This document shows, in pieces, positions 43,715 to 52,824 of a DNA stretch of 64,000 nt. How positions within the stretch are numbered: the first letter of the stretch is position 1; every line of letters starts with the position of its first letter. Under the pieces are notes generated by a model that saw only the letters and a list, made by a program, of their open reading frames with translations, was not told the origin of the DNA and ran no database searches. The DNA lies in contig JAGCVD010000014.1 of the NCBI GenBank assembly GCA_017962545.1, positions 1 to 64,000 on the forward strand, written 5' to 3'. The position numbers and the translations under genes were made by a program. The DNA is from Bacteroidales bacterium. GTDB taxonomy: Bacteria > Bacteroidota > Bacteroidia > Bacteroidales > P3.

Positions 43715-44374
43715 TTAGAATTGCCAGATGAGACGGAATGTGATAGCCTGGTTGTAGCAGTTGCGGGTATGTGTCTTGTAGCGAGCGTCTCCGTTGGCGT
43801 CGGTGCCGTTATAGGAATAGAATGTCCAGTCGCGTTTGATGGCCAGTAGCGAGTGTTGCCAGCGTATGTTGAGCTGCAGTCCACGCCATACGGTGAAGCG
43901 CATGTCGGCGATGGCGCACAGGTCGTCACGCAGGAAGGTCATGTCGGTGGTATCCGGGATGAAGTAGTTGGGGTTGAACCTGATGGTGCCATGTGGCTGC
44001 TGTACGAGACGTCCATAGGAGAGGCCAGCCCCGAAAAGCATACCGCCGTAGGGGTCTTGGAAGTGCAGCAATACAGGAATGTCGACGTAGTTGAGCGTTA
44101 GGTTGATATTGTAGAGGTTCTGTTGGTCGTAACTGTTGTTGTAGGTGCCACGTTGGCTGAAGAGTGCCTCGATGCTGAGCCCCCAGCGGTAGTTGTCGGT
44201 GAGGGTTGTCAGTGCACCCACGCCACCCGAGAAGCCAGCGTGGCGAAAGCCTTTGAGTTCATCGCCCTCAATCTGCGAGAGGGCGATACCCGAGGTGAGG
44301 TAGGCATGGATTCGTTGTGCATGCGTAGTCGGCGGCATGAGCGCGAGTAACAGTAGGAGGGGAAGTCGTTTCAT
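43715..44374 (-). CDS. Outer-membrane beta-barrel protein, PorT family
   Basis: 219 residues with a signal peptide ending PTTHAQ. Alternating strand patterns (YRWGLSIEALFSQRG, NINLTLNYVDIPVLLHF, ITFRLIWQF with terminal Phe) match small barrels of the PorT family, some of which are T9SS components. I cannot say whether this is the T9SS PorT itself. It overlaps the GT2 gene by 4 bp. Confidence 0.74.
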   Translation of the reverse strand: MKRLPLLLLLALMPPTTHAQRIHAYLTSGIALSQIEGDELKGFRHAGFSGGVGALTTLTDNYRWGLSIEALFSQRGTYNNSYDQQNLYNINLTLNYVDIPVLLHFQDPYGGMLFGAGLSYGRLVQQPHGTIRFNPNYFIPDTTDMTFLRDDLCAIADMRFTVWRGLQLNIRWQHSLLAIKRDWTFYSYNGTDANGDARYKTHTRNCYNQAITFRLIWQF

Positions 44375-46269
44375 ATCTTGTTCCAGTTTCTTAATAGTAT
44401 AGTCCAGTCGGTAATGGTACGATAGTGGCGCATGTATCTCAGCATAAGGCGCTCTTGCATCTCTTTAGATGTGTTGTGTATGATGTCGGCAGGGGAGAAG
44501 ACACCTTGGCGACCAGTGTGACCTACCCATGTCAGGCGTCCGAAGAGCACGTGGAGGCAGTCGCCATAGTAAGTTGCCTTGTGTTGTTGGAACCAAAAGA
44601 GGATAGGAGAGAGGAGAAGTAATAATAGAGAGGTGCCGATGTCGAATAGACGTTTGCTGCGCCGTGCTGTATCGGTGCTGATGGTGTTGAGGTCGGTGAG
44701 ATACAATTCGTCGGGCGAGAGTATGCTCTCGCTGCCGATGATGTAGTCGCTTTCCTTAGGGGCTATCTTGTAGTCTACACTGGTAGTCTTCAACTCGGCC
44801 ATGAGGCCTATGATGTGCTGTAAGGTGAGGTCTTTGCCGCAAAAGATGACCTCCTCGGCATGTTCTATGCGTATCAAGTCCTGCAGATGGCGTGCGCTGC
44901 TGTCGGTAGTGGTTATTAACTTTACGGAAGGCATATTCATGCTGGCATAGAGTTGTATTATCCGAGAGGTCTCCTCTTCGCTGCCTACTATCAGTGTGCT
45001 CCCGCGTCTGTGCGCACGCAGCGCGTAACCATCAACTTTGCATAGGCTCAGCAGGAGGCGTATAAGCAGAGTGCCTGCCAGCGTCCATAATGAGCCCATC
45101 AGTAGCAACATTCGCGAATAGCGCTGACTCTCATCGAGTAGTGAATAAAATGCCAGCAGCATGAGTAACCCTATACCCATCCCTTTGACGATACGACCCA
45201 CTTTTACAGGACGGTCGTAGCCACCTTGTAGCCAGCTGCAGCAAATAAGAACAATGATATAGATGGGTACGATGAATGTGATGTATTCTGGTGGATAGTA
45301 GTTGCTACTCACACCTTTAACGTTCTCCCACAACCCTTTGAGCAGGACAAACCCGCCGTAGGCTAAGGCGAAGTCGAGCAGCGGTACCGCCAGCTGTGCT
45401 GCGATGCGCCGCAATCCTGCAATGCCGGCACGCAGCCAGATGGCTGTCTGCAGCAATAGGTTGAACAGGCGTGCGTTGTGTCCCGTGAAGTATTTCTTCA
45501 CGAAGATGGACATAGCGTTGTAGAAAGTGTAGACGTAGTTTAGCGAGCCTTTGCGGGTGCTCTCGCCTTTATAGTGTATGATGCGTGTTTCGGGCAGGTA
45601 GTAGTTTTTATAGCCCGCCAAGTGTATGCGCCACGAGTAGTCGATGTCTTCGCCATACATGAAGTAATTCTCGTCGAGGCCTCCGATTTTGTCATAGACC
45701 TCGCGGCGTATCATCATGAAAGCCCCCGGCATAATCTCTATCTCGTTGGTGTTGTCTTCGCCGAGGTGCCCCATATAGTAGGCTGCAAAGCGGCGTGAGT
45801 GGGGAAACAGGCGTGTCAATCCCACAATTTTATAGAATGACGCCATGGGCGTCGGGAAACCGCGTTTACTCTCACGCAGGTAGTTCCCTTTGCCGTCAAC
45901 CATCTTTACCGTGACTCCGCCGCAGTCGGGGTGCGTCAGCATGAAGTCGACGCAGCGCACAAAGGTGTCTCGTTCCACCACAGTGTCTGGGTTGAGTAGC
46001 AGCAGAGCCTCGCCCTTACATAGGGCAAGGCTCTGGTTATTGGCGCGGGCGAAACCAACGTTGTCGTGATTCTCAATGACCTGTACTGATGGAAAGTCAT
46101 GCTTCACCATGGTCACCGAACCATCGACCGAGTCGTTGTCAACCACCCATACATCCAGTTCGAGTTCTGAGCCATCGGCCAACTTTCGTTCAGTGGCAAA
46201 GACCGATGACAGGCACTGCTTCAGAAAGTACTTGACATTGTAGTTGACTATGACTATCGAGAGTGTCAT
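44371..46269 (-). CDS. Family 2 glycosyltransferase fused to a degenerate sugar-phosphate transferase-like membrane domain
   Basis: 632 residues. Residues 1-240 form a rhamnosyltransferase-like GT2 (SIVIVNYNVKYFLKQCL, VVDNDSVDGSV, LLLNPDTVV, GLDENYFMYGEDIDYSWR). About five membrane segments follow, then a Rossmann-like domain (GSTLIVGSEEE) and a KRLFDIGTSLLLLLLSPILFW start of a polyprenyl-phosphate sugar transferase. That last domain lacks the usual FxxKFRTM catalytic stretch and ends with LTWVGHTG...RHYRTITDW. It probably builds a surface polysaccharide at the inner membrane. It sits 2 bp after topA. Confidence 0.86.
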   Translation of the reverse strand: MTLSIVIVNYNVKYFLKQCLSSVFATERKLADGSELELDVWVVDNDSVDGSVTMVKHDFPSVQVIENHDNVGFARANNQSLALCKGEALLLLNPDTVVERDTFVRCVDFMLTHPDCGGVTVKMVDGKGNYLRESKRGFPTPMASFYKIVGLTRLFPHSRRFAAYYMGHLGEDNTNEIEIMPGAFMMIRREVYDKIGGLDENYFMYGEDIDYSWRIHLAGYKNYYLPETRIIHYKGESTRKGSLNYVYTFYNAMSIFVKKYFTGHNARLFNLLLQTAIWLRAGIAGLRRIAAQLAVPLLDFALAYGGFVLLKGLWENVKGVSSNYYPPEYITFIVPIYIIVLICCSWLQGGYDRPVKVGRIVKGMGIGLLMLLAFYSLLDESQRYSRMLLLMGSLWTLAGTLLIRLLLSLCKVDGYALRAHRRGSTLIVGSEEETSRIIQLYASMNMPSVKLITTTDSSARHLQDLIRIEHAEEVIFCGKDLTLQHIIGLMAELKTTSVDYKIAPKESDYIIGSESILSPDELYLTDLNTISTDTARRSKRLFDIGTSLLLLLLSPILFWFQQHKATYYGDCLHVLFGRLTWVGHTGRQGVFSPADIIHNTSKEMQERLMLRYMRHYRTITDWTILLRNWNKI

Positions 46270-46271
46270 CT

Positions 46272-48596
46272 TTATTTCTTACGGCTCTTTTTCTTTTGTG
46301 CCTTGTTGATGATTTCCATGGCCTGTGGCAGGGTGAGCTGCAGGGGGTCGATGTCCTTGGCCAGACGGTAGTTCTCGCCACGATAGGTGAGGTAGGGGCC
46401 GAAGCGACCAATGTTGCTCACCACGGCATCGCTTTCCTCAACGCCTATCTCATGGGGGAAGTCTTTCTTCAAGGCTTCTTTCTTCATCTCGGCTTCGCGT
46501 TTTTTGACGACTATCTCGATGGCACGCTCGAGGTCGACCTCATAGGGGTCATCGTTCTTGCCCAGCGAGTAGAATTTGCCGTTGTGGCGGACATAGGGAC
46601 CAAATTTTCCGATGCTGACGATGACCTCTTTGTCCTCGAACATGCCCAGCGAGCGTGGCAGGTTGAAGAGGTCAAGAGCCTCTTCCAACGTGATGTTCTC
46701 GATGCTCTGTCCTTTCTTCATGCTGGCGAACATGGGCTTTTCGTCGGTGTTGGTCTCGCCAATCTGCACCAAGGTGCCGTAGCGGCCTATCTTGGCATAG
46801 ACGTTTTTGCCGCTCTTGGGGTCGACGCCCAGCAGGCGGTTGCCGGTGGTGCGGTTGGCCGACTGCTGTGTCTGGCGTATGTTTTTGTGGAACGGCACGT
46901 AGAAGTTGTCAATGACCTTGCGCCATTCTTTTTTGCCATCGGCAATATCGTCGAAATCTTTCTCCACGGTAGCCGTGAAGTTGTAATCCATAATCTCACG
47001 GAAATGCTCCATCAGGAAGTTGTTGACGACGCATCCGATGTCGGTCGGGAAGAGTTTGCCTTTCTCGGCATAGCCCTTCTCTGTGCGCTCTGTGCGTTTC
47101 ACCGTGGAGCCTTTCAGGGTCAGCACTGTGCAATGACGCTCCTCGGCTTCGCGGTCTTCCTTCATGATGTATTCGCGTTTGAGGATGGTGCTGATGGTAG
47201 GAGCGTAGGTCGAAGGACGGCCGATGCCGAGGTCTTCGAGTTTTTTCACCAGGCTGGCCTCAGTGTAACGCGGAGGATGCTGCGTGTAGTGCTCGGCGGC
47301 CTCGCAGGTGTCCATGGTCATGCGTGTGCCTTCGGGGAGTTTGGGTAGCATGTGTGTGGTCTCCTCGTCGTGGTCGTCGTCGGTGCTCTCCATATATACT
47401 TTCAGGAAGCCGTCGAACTTCACCTGCTCGCCCGAGCAGCCGAAAGTCTCTTTGTGGTCGCTGATGGCTATCTCGATTTCTGTCTTTTCCAGTTCGGCGT
47501 CGGCCATTTGGCTGGCGATGGTGCGCTTCCAGATAAGTTCATACAGACGGCGCTGAGCGCTTTCGGCGTTGATGGTCTGAGCCTCCATGTTGGTCGGACG
47601 TATGGCTTCGTGGGCCTCTTGCGCACCCTTGGTCTTGGTCTGGTAGCGGCGGGTCTTCAGGTATTCGTCGCCATAGAGCGAGGTGATTTCTTTCTTGGCC
47701 ATACCCAGCGCCAGGTCGCTCAGGTTCACGCTGTCGGTACGCATGTAGGTGATGTATCCGCTCTCGTACAGTTGCTGGGCCACCTGCATGGTGCGTGCCA
47801 CGCTGAAGCCCAGTTTGCGGCTGGCCTCTTGCTGCAGAGTGCTCGTCGTGAACGGCGGTGCAGGCATACGGCGTGCGGGCTTGGTTTCAATCTTGCTGAT
47901 TTTGAAGCTGGCGCCCACGAGGCTTTTCAAGAATGCTTCCGCCTCGTCTGCTGTGGCATAGTGGCGGCTCAGCTCGGCAGAGAGCATCTTGGTGCTGTCG
48001 ACGGGATGGAACTGTGCGGTTACACGGAAGTAGGGCTTGCTCTCGAATGCCTTGATGTCCTCCTCGCGCTCCACGATAAGGCGCACGGCCACGCTCTGTA
48101 CGCGGCCAGCACTCAGCGCCGGTTTGATCTTGCTCCACAGGATGGGGCTGATTTCATAGCCCACCAAACGGTCCAGCACGCGGCGGGCCTGCTGTGCATC
48201 GACCAGGTTCATGTCAATCTGGCGAGGATTCTCGATAGCATGCAGGATGGCTGTCTTGGTAATCTCGTTGAAGACAATGCGCTGTGTTGTCTTAGGGTTC
48301 AGCTTCAGGGTTTCCTGCAGATGCCATGCGATGGCTTCTCCTTCGCGGTCTTCATCGGATGCCAGCCACACCTTGTCGGCGCTGCTGACGGCTTTCTTCA
48401 GCTCGCTGACCAGGGATTTTTTGTCATCGCTGATTTGATACTGGGGCTCATAATTGCCCTCCACGTCGATGCTCATCTCCTTTTTGGCCAGGTCGCGGAT
48501 ATGGCCGTAGCTCGACTTCACGGTGTAGTCCTTGCCGAGAAATTTCTCGATGGTTTTCGCCTTGGCAGGCGACTCAACAATAACCAGATTCTTCAT
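46272..48596 (-). CDS. topA: DNA topoisomerase I
   Basis: 774 residues, type IA. The TOPRIM domain starts with LVIVESPAKAKTIEKFLG and has SDEDREGEAIAWHL. The active-site Tyr is in GYITYMRTDSVNLS (about residue 295). The C-terminal part carries three glycine-rich repeats (GRYGTLVQIGE, GKFGPYVRHNG, GRFGPYLTYRG) instead of the zinc fingers of the E. coli enzyme. It relaxes negative supercoils. The start codon is at 48596, facing nadE. Confidence 0.97.
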   Translation of the reverse strand: MKNLVIVESPAKAKTIEKFLGKDYTVKSSYGHIRDLAKKEMSIDVEGNYEPQYQISDDKKSLVSELKKAVSSADKVWLASDEDREGEAIAWHLQETLKLNPKTTQRIVFNEITKTAILHAIENPRQIDMNLVDAQQARRVLDRLVGYEISPILWSKIKPALSAGRVQSVAVRLIVEREEDIKAFESKPYFRVTAQFHPVDSTKMLSAELSRHYATADEAEAFLKSLVGASFKISKIETKPARRMPAPPFTTSTLQQEASRKLGFSVARTMQVAQQLYESGYITYMRTDSVNLSDLALGMAKKEITSLYGDEYLKTRRYQTKTKGAQEAHEAIRPTNMEAQTINAESAQRRLYELIWKRTIASQMADAELEKTEIEIAISDHKETFGCSGEQVKFDGFLKVYMESTDDDHDEETTHMLPKLPEGTRMTMDTCEAAEHYTQHPPRYTEASLVKKLEDLGIGRPSTYAPTISTILKREYIMKEDREAEERHCTVLTLKGSTVKRTERTEKGYAEKGKLFPTDIGCVVNNFLMEHFREIMDYNFTATVEKDFDDIADGKKEWRKVIDNFYVPFHKNIRQTQQSANRTTGNRLLGVDPKSGKNVYAKIGRYGTLVQIGETNTDEKPMFASMKKGQSIENITLEEALDLFNLPRSLGMFEDKEVIVSIGKFGPYVRHNGKFYSLGKNDDPYEVDLERAIEIVVKKREAEMKKEALKKDFPHEIGVEESDAVVSNIGRFGPYLTYRGENYRLAKDIDPLQLTLPQAMEIINKAQKKKSRKK

Positions 48597-48732
48597 TATA
48601 TTGGATGTTTTATTTTTGTCCTTGTAAACTTGCCTAGGTAACGTATATATATTTTATTTATTGTGTTGTTGCAAAATATTTTTTTAGAGGGAAATCATAT
48701 CCCGTGATTCTTAGTGAATTGGAAGGGTCTTC

Positions 48733-48764
48733 TACCGACCCTCCACCGACCCTCGCCCGACCCA
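48733..48764. repeat. Tandem 11-mer array upstream of nadE
   Basis: CGACCCT, CGACCCT and CGACCCA begin at 48736, 48747 and 48758, an exact 11-bp period. It lies in the topA-nadE divergent region, immediately before a TACTTTTG box. Confidence 0.85.
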
Positions 48765-48769
48765 CTGTC

Positions 48770-48777
48770 TACTTTTG
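48770..48777 (+). promoter_or_regulatory. Possible -7 box for nadE
   Basis: TACTTTTG fits TAnnTTTG. The place where TTTG at -33 is expected is occupied by the CGACCC 11-mer array. The first plausible start codon is 85 bp downstream. Confidence 0.4.
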
Positions 48778-48861
48778 CTGCATTCGCGCGGGCGTACTCT
48801 AATAAATATTTTATTGGAGTGCATACTAAAACGGGAGAGATTGCGTTACATTCTAGTAATA

Positions 48862-50433
48862 ATGAACGTTAAGACTATGAAAATACATATTGTACAGCAT
48901 GATGTCCGCACATTGCGGATGGAGGATAATCTGGAATGGATTGTTAATGAACTTGAGGCGCAAGACTCGAAAGATGCGTTGCTTACCGTCTTCCCGGCTT
49001 GCACGGTATGTGGTGCACCGCTGTTCGCCGCAGCGGGCTACACCGACGTACAGAAGCGCGCCCAGGCGGTGCTGCAGGAGTTGATAGCACGTTCGGAACA
49101 CAGGGCTTTCCTGGTGGGCATGCCGTTGCAGATACAGGACAAAGGCCTGTGCAACGCCATTGTCTTTGTGCAGAACTGCGCCATACGCGGTGTGGTGACG
49201 AAGAAATACCTCACCGTCGACGAGCAGAAATATTTTGTGAGGGGCGAGGGTGTGCAGGTTATCGATTTCCACGACCAGCGTATTGCCATAGGCTTCTATG
49301 AGGATTTGAAGGAGTTGAGCAAGGGCTATGTGGATCAGCCCGATATGGTGGTATGTTGCGGCTGTCAGGTGTTTGATTACCAGAAGCCCTACCGCATCCG
49401 CTACCGTATGAGCAAGATTGTTGAGACGTTGAACGCCGGCTTGGTCTATGTGAACCGCACGGGTGGCGAGGGAAGCTACCTCTATGCAGGAGGCTCGATG
49501 GCCATGAATGCCGCCGGCGGAGTGTTATGTCAGCTGCCGTACTTTGAGGAGGCTTGCCAGACAATTGATATACAGCAGCTGGAGACAGTGGAGGATGAGA
49601 AACCCGAGGCGGTGGAGCTGGTGTACAAGGCACTGGTGTGCGGCATCCGTGACTACTTCCATAAGAATGGCTTGCAGCGTGCTGTTTTGGGACTCAGCGG
49701 CGGTATCGACTCGGCGCTGGTGGCTACGCTGGCCGTCGACGCACTGGGTGCGGAGAACGTGCATGGCCTGCTGATGCCGAGCCAATACTCCAGCGACCAT
49801 AGCGTCAATGACGCCATTGAGTTGGCTGACAACCTTGGGATGAAGTACGATATCGTCCCCATCCGTCCTATGTTCGACGAATTTGCAAAGGCTTTGAAGC
49901 CAGTCTTCGGCGACCGCGCCGAGGATGTCACCGAGGAGAACCTGCAGGCTCGTATCCGTGGGACTTTGGTGATGAGTTATGCCAACAAGTTCAGTGCATT
50001 AGCGTTGAATACCACCAACCGCTCGGAGGCCGCTATGGGCTACGGCACGCTGTATGGCGATTCGTGTGGCTCGCTGGCCGTCATTGGCGACCTCTACAAG
50101 ACGGAGGTATACCAGTTGAGCGAGTGGATTAATCGCGACGGGGTGCGCATACCAGTGAACAGCATCACTAAGGCTCCCAGCGCTGAGTTGCGTCCCGGAC
50201 AGAAGGACAGCGACTCTCTGCCTGACTACAATGTGCTCGATGCTATTCTTAACCTCTACCTCGACGAGAATATGACCGAGGATGAGATCGTGGACGAGGG
50301 TTATGACCGTGATACCGTACAGTTGGCCATACGCAAGACGCGCCAGAATGAGTGGAAACGCCTTCAGTTCGCTCCGCAACTCAAGGTGAGTCCCATGAGC
50401 TTCGGCCTTGACCGTCGTTGGCCCATCAGTTGA
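48862..50433 (+). CDS. nadE: NAD+ synthase with a degenerate glutaminase domain
   Basis: About 523 residues (start at ATG 48862, or 48877 which begins MKIHIVQHDV). The N-terminal nitrilase-like domain (residues 6-260) normally uses Glu-Lys-Cys to free ammonia from glutamine. Here the Glu is Ala46 (VFPACTVCG), the Lys114 is kept (KKYLTVDE), and the Cys is Tyr146 (GFYEDLKE). The C-terminal synthetase domain is intact: GLSGGIDSALVATLA is the PP-loop, and SNRSE-like TTNRSEAAMGYGTLYGD and TKAPSAELRPGQKD are conserved. It should make NAD+ from deamido-NAD using free ammonia or a separate glutaminase (inference). Confidence 0.92.
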   Translation: MNVKTMKIHIVQHDVRTLRMEDNLEWIVNELEAQDSKDALLTVFPACTVCGAPLFAAAGYTDVQKRAQAVLQELIARSEHRAFLVGMPLQIQDKGLCNAIVFVQNCAIRGVVTKKYLTVDEQKYFVRGEGVQVIDFHDQRIAIGFYEDLKELSKGYVDQPDMVVCCGCQVFDYQKPYRIRYRMSKIVETLNAGLVYVNRTGGEGSYLYAGGSMAMNAAGGVLCQLPYFEEACQTIDIQQLETVEDEKPEAVELVYKALVCGIRDYFHKNGLQRAVLGLSGGIDSALVATLAVDALGAENVHGLLMPSQYSSDHSVNDAIELADNLGMKYDIVPIRPMFDEFAKALKPVFGDRAEDVTEENLQARIRGTLVMSYANKFSALALNTTNRSEAAMGYGTLYGDSCGSLAVIGDLYKTEVYQLSEWINRDGVRIPVNSITKAPSAELRPGQKDSDSLPDYNVLDAILNLYLDENMTEDEIVDEGYDRDTVQLAIRKTRQNEWKRLQFAPQLKVSPMSFGLDRRWPIS

Positions 50434-50461
50434 TTTATGAGTTATTTGAATAAAAAGAGAT

Positions 50462-51973
50462 ATGAAACGTATTGTTTTGACAGTTCTGACGACGCTGGTA
50501 TGCCTGAGTGCGCAGGCTCAGATGCAGGCGATGTTTGGCTACTCAACCTATTGTCTGATAGACAAGCACCAGCCGTACATCGAGACCTACCTGCAATTTG
50601 ATGCATGGACGATGCATTTTGAAGAGGTGACTCCCGGCAGTTACCGCGCCTCGGCTGAAGTGACGTTAGTGTTGCGTCAGCAGGATTCGGTCTGTTACGC
50701 TAAAAAATACGAACTTGGCAGCCCTACGGTGTCGAACTTGGAAAACTTGGATTTCAGTTTCCTTGACGTGCAGCGTTTCTCAGTGGGGAATGGAATCTAC
50801 AATCTCGACATCACTTTACGCGACAAAGGGGTAGATGCTCCGGCGGCCAGCTTGACTGAGAAGATAATTGTCAATTATGGCCGTACGCAACCCATGCTGT
50901 CAAGCCTGCAACTGTTGGCGAGCGTCAAGCCCACGGTAAAGGAGAACATCCTCTCGCGTGGTGGATATGACATGGAACCTTATGTCAGCGACTTTGTGCC
51001 TGAGCAGATAAAGCAACTGAACTATTACTACGAGATTTATCAGCTTGACAACAGTTTTCCCCGCGAGGCGGTTTTGACGGTGGCTTACATCGAGGTGTTG
51101 GAGACGGGGCGTCGCGCAACGCTGGAGCAGGTAGCACGCCGCTCTGTGGAGACAATGATGCCGGTATTGGGCAGCATAGACATCAGCAATCTGCCATCGG
51201 GTAACTATAATTTGGTGTGTGAAGTGCGCAACCGCGATAACCAGCCGCTGCTTTATACCAAGATGCCATTCCAGCGCTCAAATCCCGGGATGAAAGAGTC
51301 GCAAAAAGACGAACATGCCATCTCTTTTGCCAGCAGGATTACCGACGAGTCGATGCTCGACCTGTATCTTGACGCTTTGTATCCTTTGGCGTCGGAGACA
51401 GAGAAGAGTGTGGTCGCCGATTTGGTAAGACGTCCGGCGCTGGAGGAAAAGCAAGCCTTTTTCTATAACTTCTGGAAGCAACGCAACGCGTTGGCGCCAG
51501 AGGCGGAATGGCTTAAATACAAAGACCGCATTGATTATGTGCAGGAACATTTCAGCTATCCTTTGACTCGTGGCATCATGACCGATCGCGGACGTGTGTA
51601 TCTGACCTATGGACCGCCCGACTATGTGCGTGATGAGAAGAACTTCTGCATTATGGGTCATTCTACCAGCATGGAGAACCGTACCACCACTCTCAGCGAT
51701 ATAGGCAATAACCTCGGTGATACCGACGGGGCGGGTATTGGACAAGTGTTCTATCTGCCGTACCAGTTATGGCGTTACAACCGCCTCAGTGGTGATGACC
51801 AGAACCGAGTCTTTATCTTCTGGGACGAGCACCGCTCGGGCAACTACACGTTGTTGCACAGTAACGCCCGAGGCGAGGTGCAGGAGGCCGACTGGGAACG
51901 CCGCCTCAGTCGCCAGCAGATTCCTGAAGGCACCATCGGTGAGGTGGGACGTCAGTTCAATCGAGGCTATTGA
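50462..51973 (+). CDS. GWxTD domain-containing secreted protein
   Basis: 503 residues with a signal peptide ending CLSAQAQ. The C-terminal ~160 residues form the GWxTD domain, including RGIMTDRGRVYLTYGPPDYV and YQLWRYNRLSGDDQNRVFIFWDE. The rest is beta-rich. The family is common in Bacteroidota; function is not settled. Its stop overlaps the acyltransferase start (ATGA), suggesting a link to lipid or glycan assembly in the envelope (inference). Confidence 0.85.
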   Translation: MKRIVLTVLTTLVCLSAQAQMQAMFGYSTYCLIDKHQPYIETYLQFDAWTMHFEEVTPGSYRASAEVTLVLRQQDSVCYAKKYELGSPTVSNLENLDFSFLDVQRFSVGNGIYNLDITLRDKGVDAPAASLTEKIIVNYGRTQPMLSSLQLLASVKPTVKENILSRGGYDMEPYVSDFVPEQIKQLNYYYEIYQLDNSFPREAVLTVAYIEVLETGRRATLEQVARRSVETMMPVLGSIDISNLPSGNYNLVCEVRNRDNQPLLYTKMPFQRSNPGMKESQKDEHAISFASRITDESMLDLYLDALYPLASETEKSVVADLVRRPALEEKQAFFYNFWKQRNALAPEAEWLKYKDRIDYVQEHFSYPLTRGIMTDRGRVYLTYGPPDYVRDEKNFCIMGHSTSMENRTTTLSDIGNNLGDTDGAGIGQVFYLPYQLWRYNRLSGDDQNRVFIFWDEHRSGNYTLLHSNARGEVQEADWERRLSRQQIPEGTIGEVGRQFNRGY

Positions 51974-52824
51974 TGTATCTGCTCTCCGACATACTCTATC
52001 TGGTTGTCTACTATCTGGTGGGCTATCGTCGCCGTGTGGTGCGTGAGAACCTTGCTGCCTGTTTCCCAGAGAAGGATGGTCGTGAGAGAAAGAGGATAGA
52101 GCGTCGCTACTACCGTTATCTCAGCGACCTGCTGGTGGAGGGTGTCTATAATGTGTTCTTCGCCACACCGCCCTACCTGAAGCAGCATTATCGCATTGCC
52201 AATCGCCAATTGGTGGATCGCTACTATGAACAGGGACAGACCGTCGTGCTTATGTCGGCGCATTATGGCAACTGGGAGTATATGGTAAGTTCGCTGAATA
52301 TGCAGTTGCTGCACCACGGGATTGGTGTGGGAAAACCTCTTGATGACAAGAGCGTAGCCTCCTTTATCACCCGTCGTCGCACACGCTATGGCACGCAGGT
52401 TGTCGACCAGACCGACGTCAGGGAGCATGTGGCTTTCTTCGACGAGCATCATGTCCCCTGTGCCTTGATGATGCTCAGCGACCAGTCGCCCAACAATCCT
52501 CATCGCAGCTACTGGACTACTTTCCTTGGACGTGATACGGCGTTCCTTTATGGCGCCGAGCATTTCGCTCGCAAATACAACTATCCCGTTTTGTATTATT
52601 CAGTCAATCGTGTTAAGCGGGGATACTATGAGGTAACACTCAGCCCGCTCTGTGAGCATCCTATGGAGGTGCCTCAGTATAGCATTGTTGAGGAATATGT
52701 ACGCCGTCTGGAACGCCAGATAATCCAGCAGCCCGAGTTTTGGCTGTGGAGCCACCGGCGTTGGAAACTCACCCGCAATGGCCGTATCAGAAAGGACGGC
52801 ACCATTAAAATCATCGAACCATGA
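51973..52824 (+). CDS. Lysophospholipid/lipid A acyltransferase-family protein
   Basis: 283 residues from ATG 51973, one base into the TGA of the GWxTD gene. MSAHYGNWEYM is the HxxxxE catalytic motif of the LpxL/HtrB acyltransferases. SDQSPNNPHRSYWTTFLGRDTAFLYGAE matches the substrate region of the lauroyl/myristoyl transferases. An N-terminal hydrophobic stretch would anchor it to the inner membrane. It probably adds a secondary acyl chain to lipid A. It overlaps the next GT2 gene by 4 bp. Confidence 0.88.
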   Translation: MYLLSDILYLVVYYLVGYRRRVVRENLAACFPEKDGRERKRIERRYYRYLSDLLVEGVYNVFFATPPYLKQHYRIANRQLVDRYYEQGQTVVLMSAHYGNWEYMVSSLNMQLLHHGIGVGKPLDDKSVASFITRRRTRYGTQVVDQTDVREHVAFFDEHHVPCALMMLSDQSPNNPHRSYWTTFLGRDTAFLYGAEHFARKYNYPVLYYSVNRVKRGYYEVTLSPLCEHPMEVPQYSIVEEYVRRLERQIIQQPEFWLWSHRRWKLTRNGRIRKDGTIKIIEP

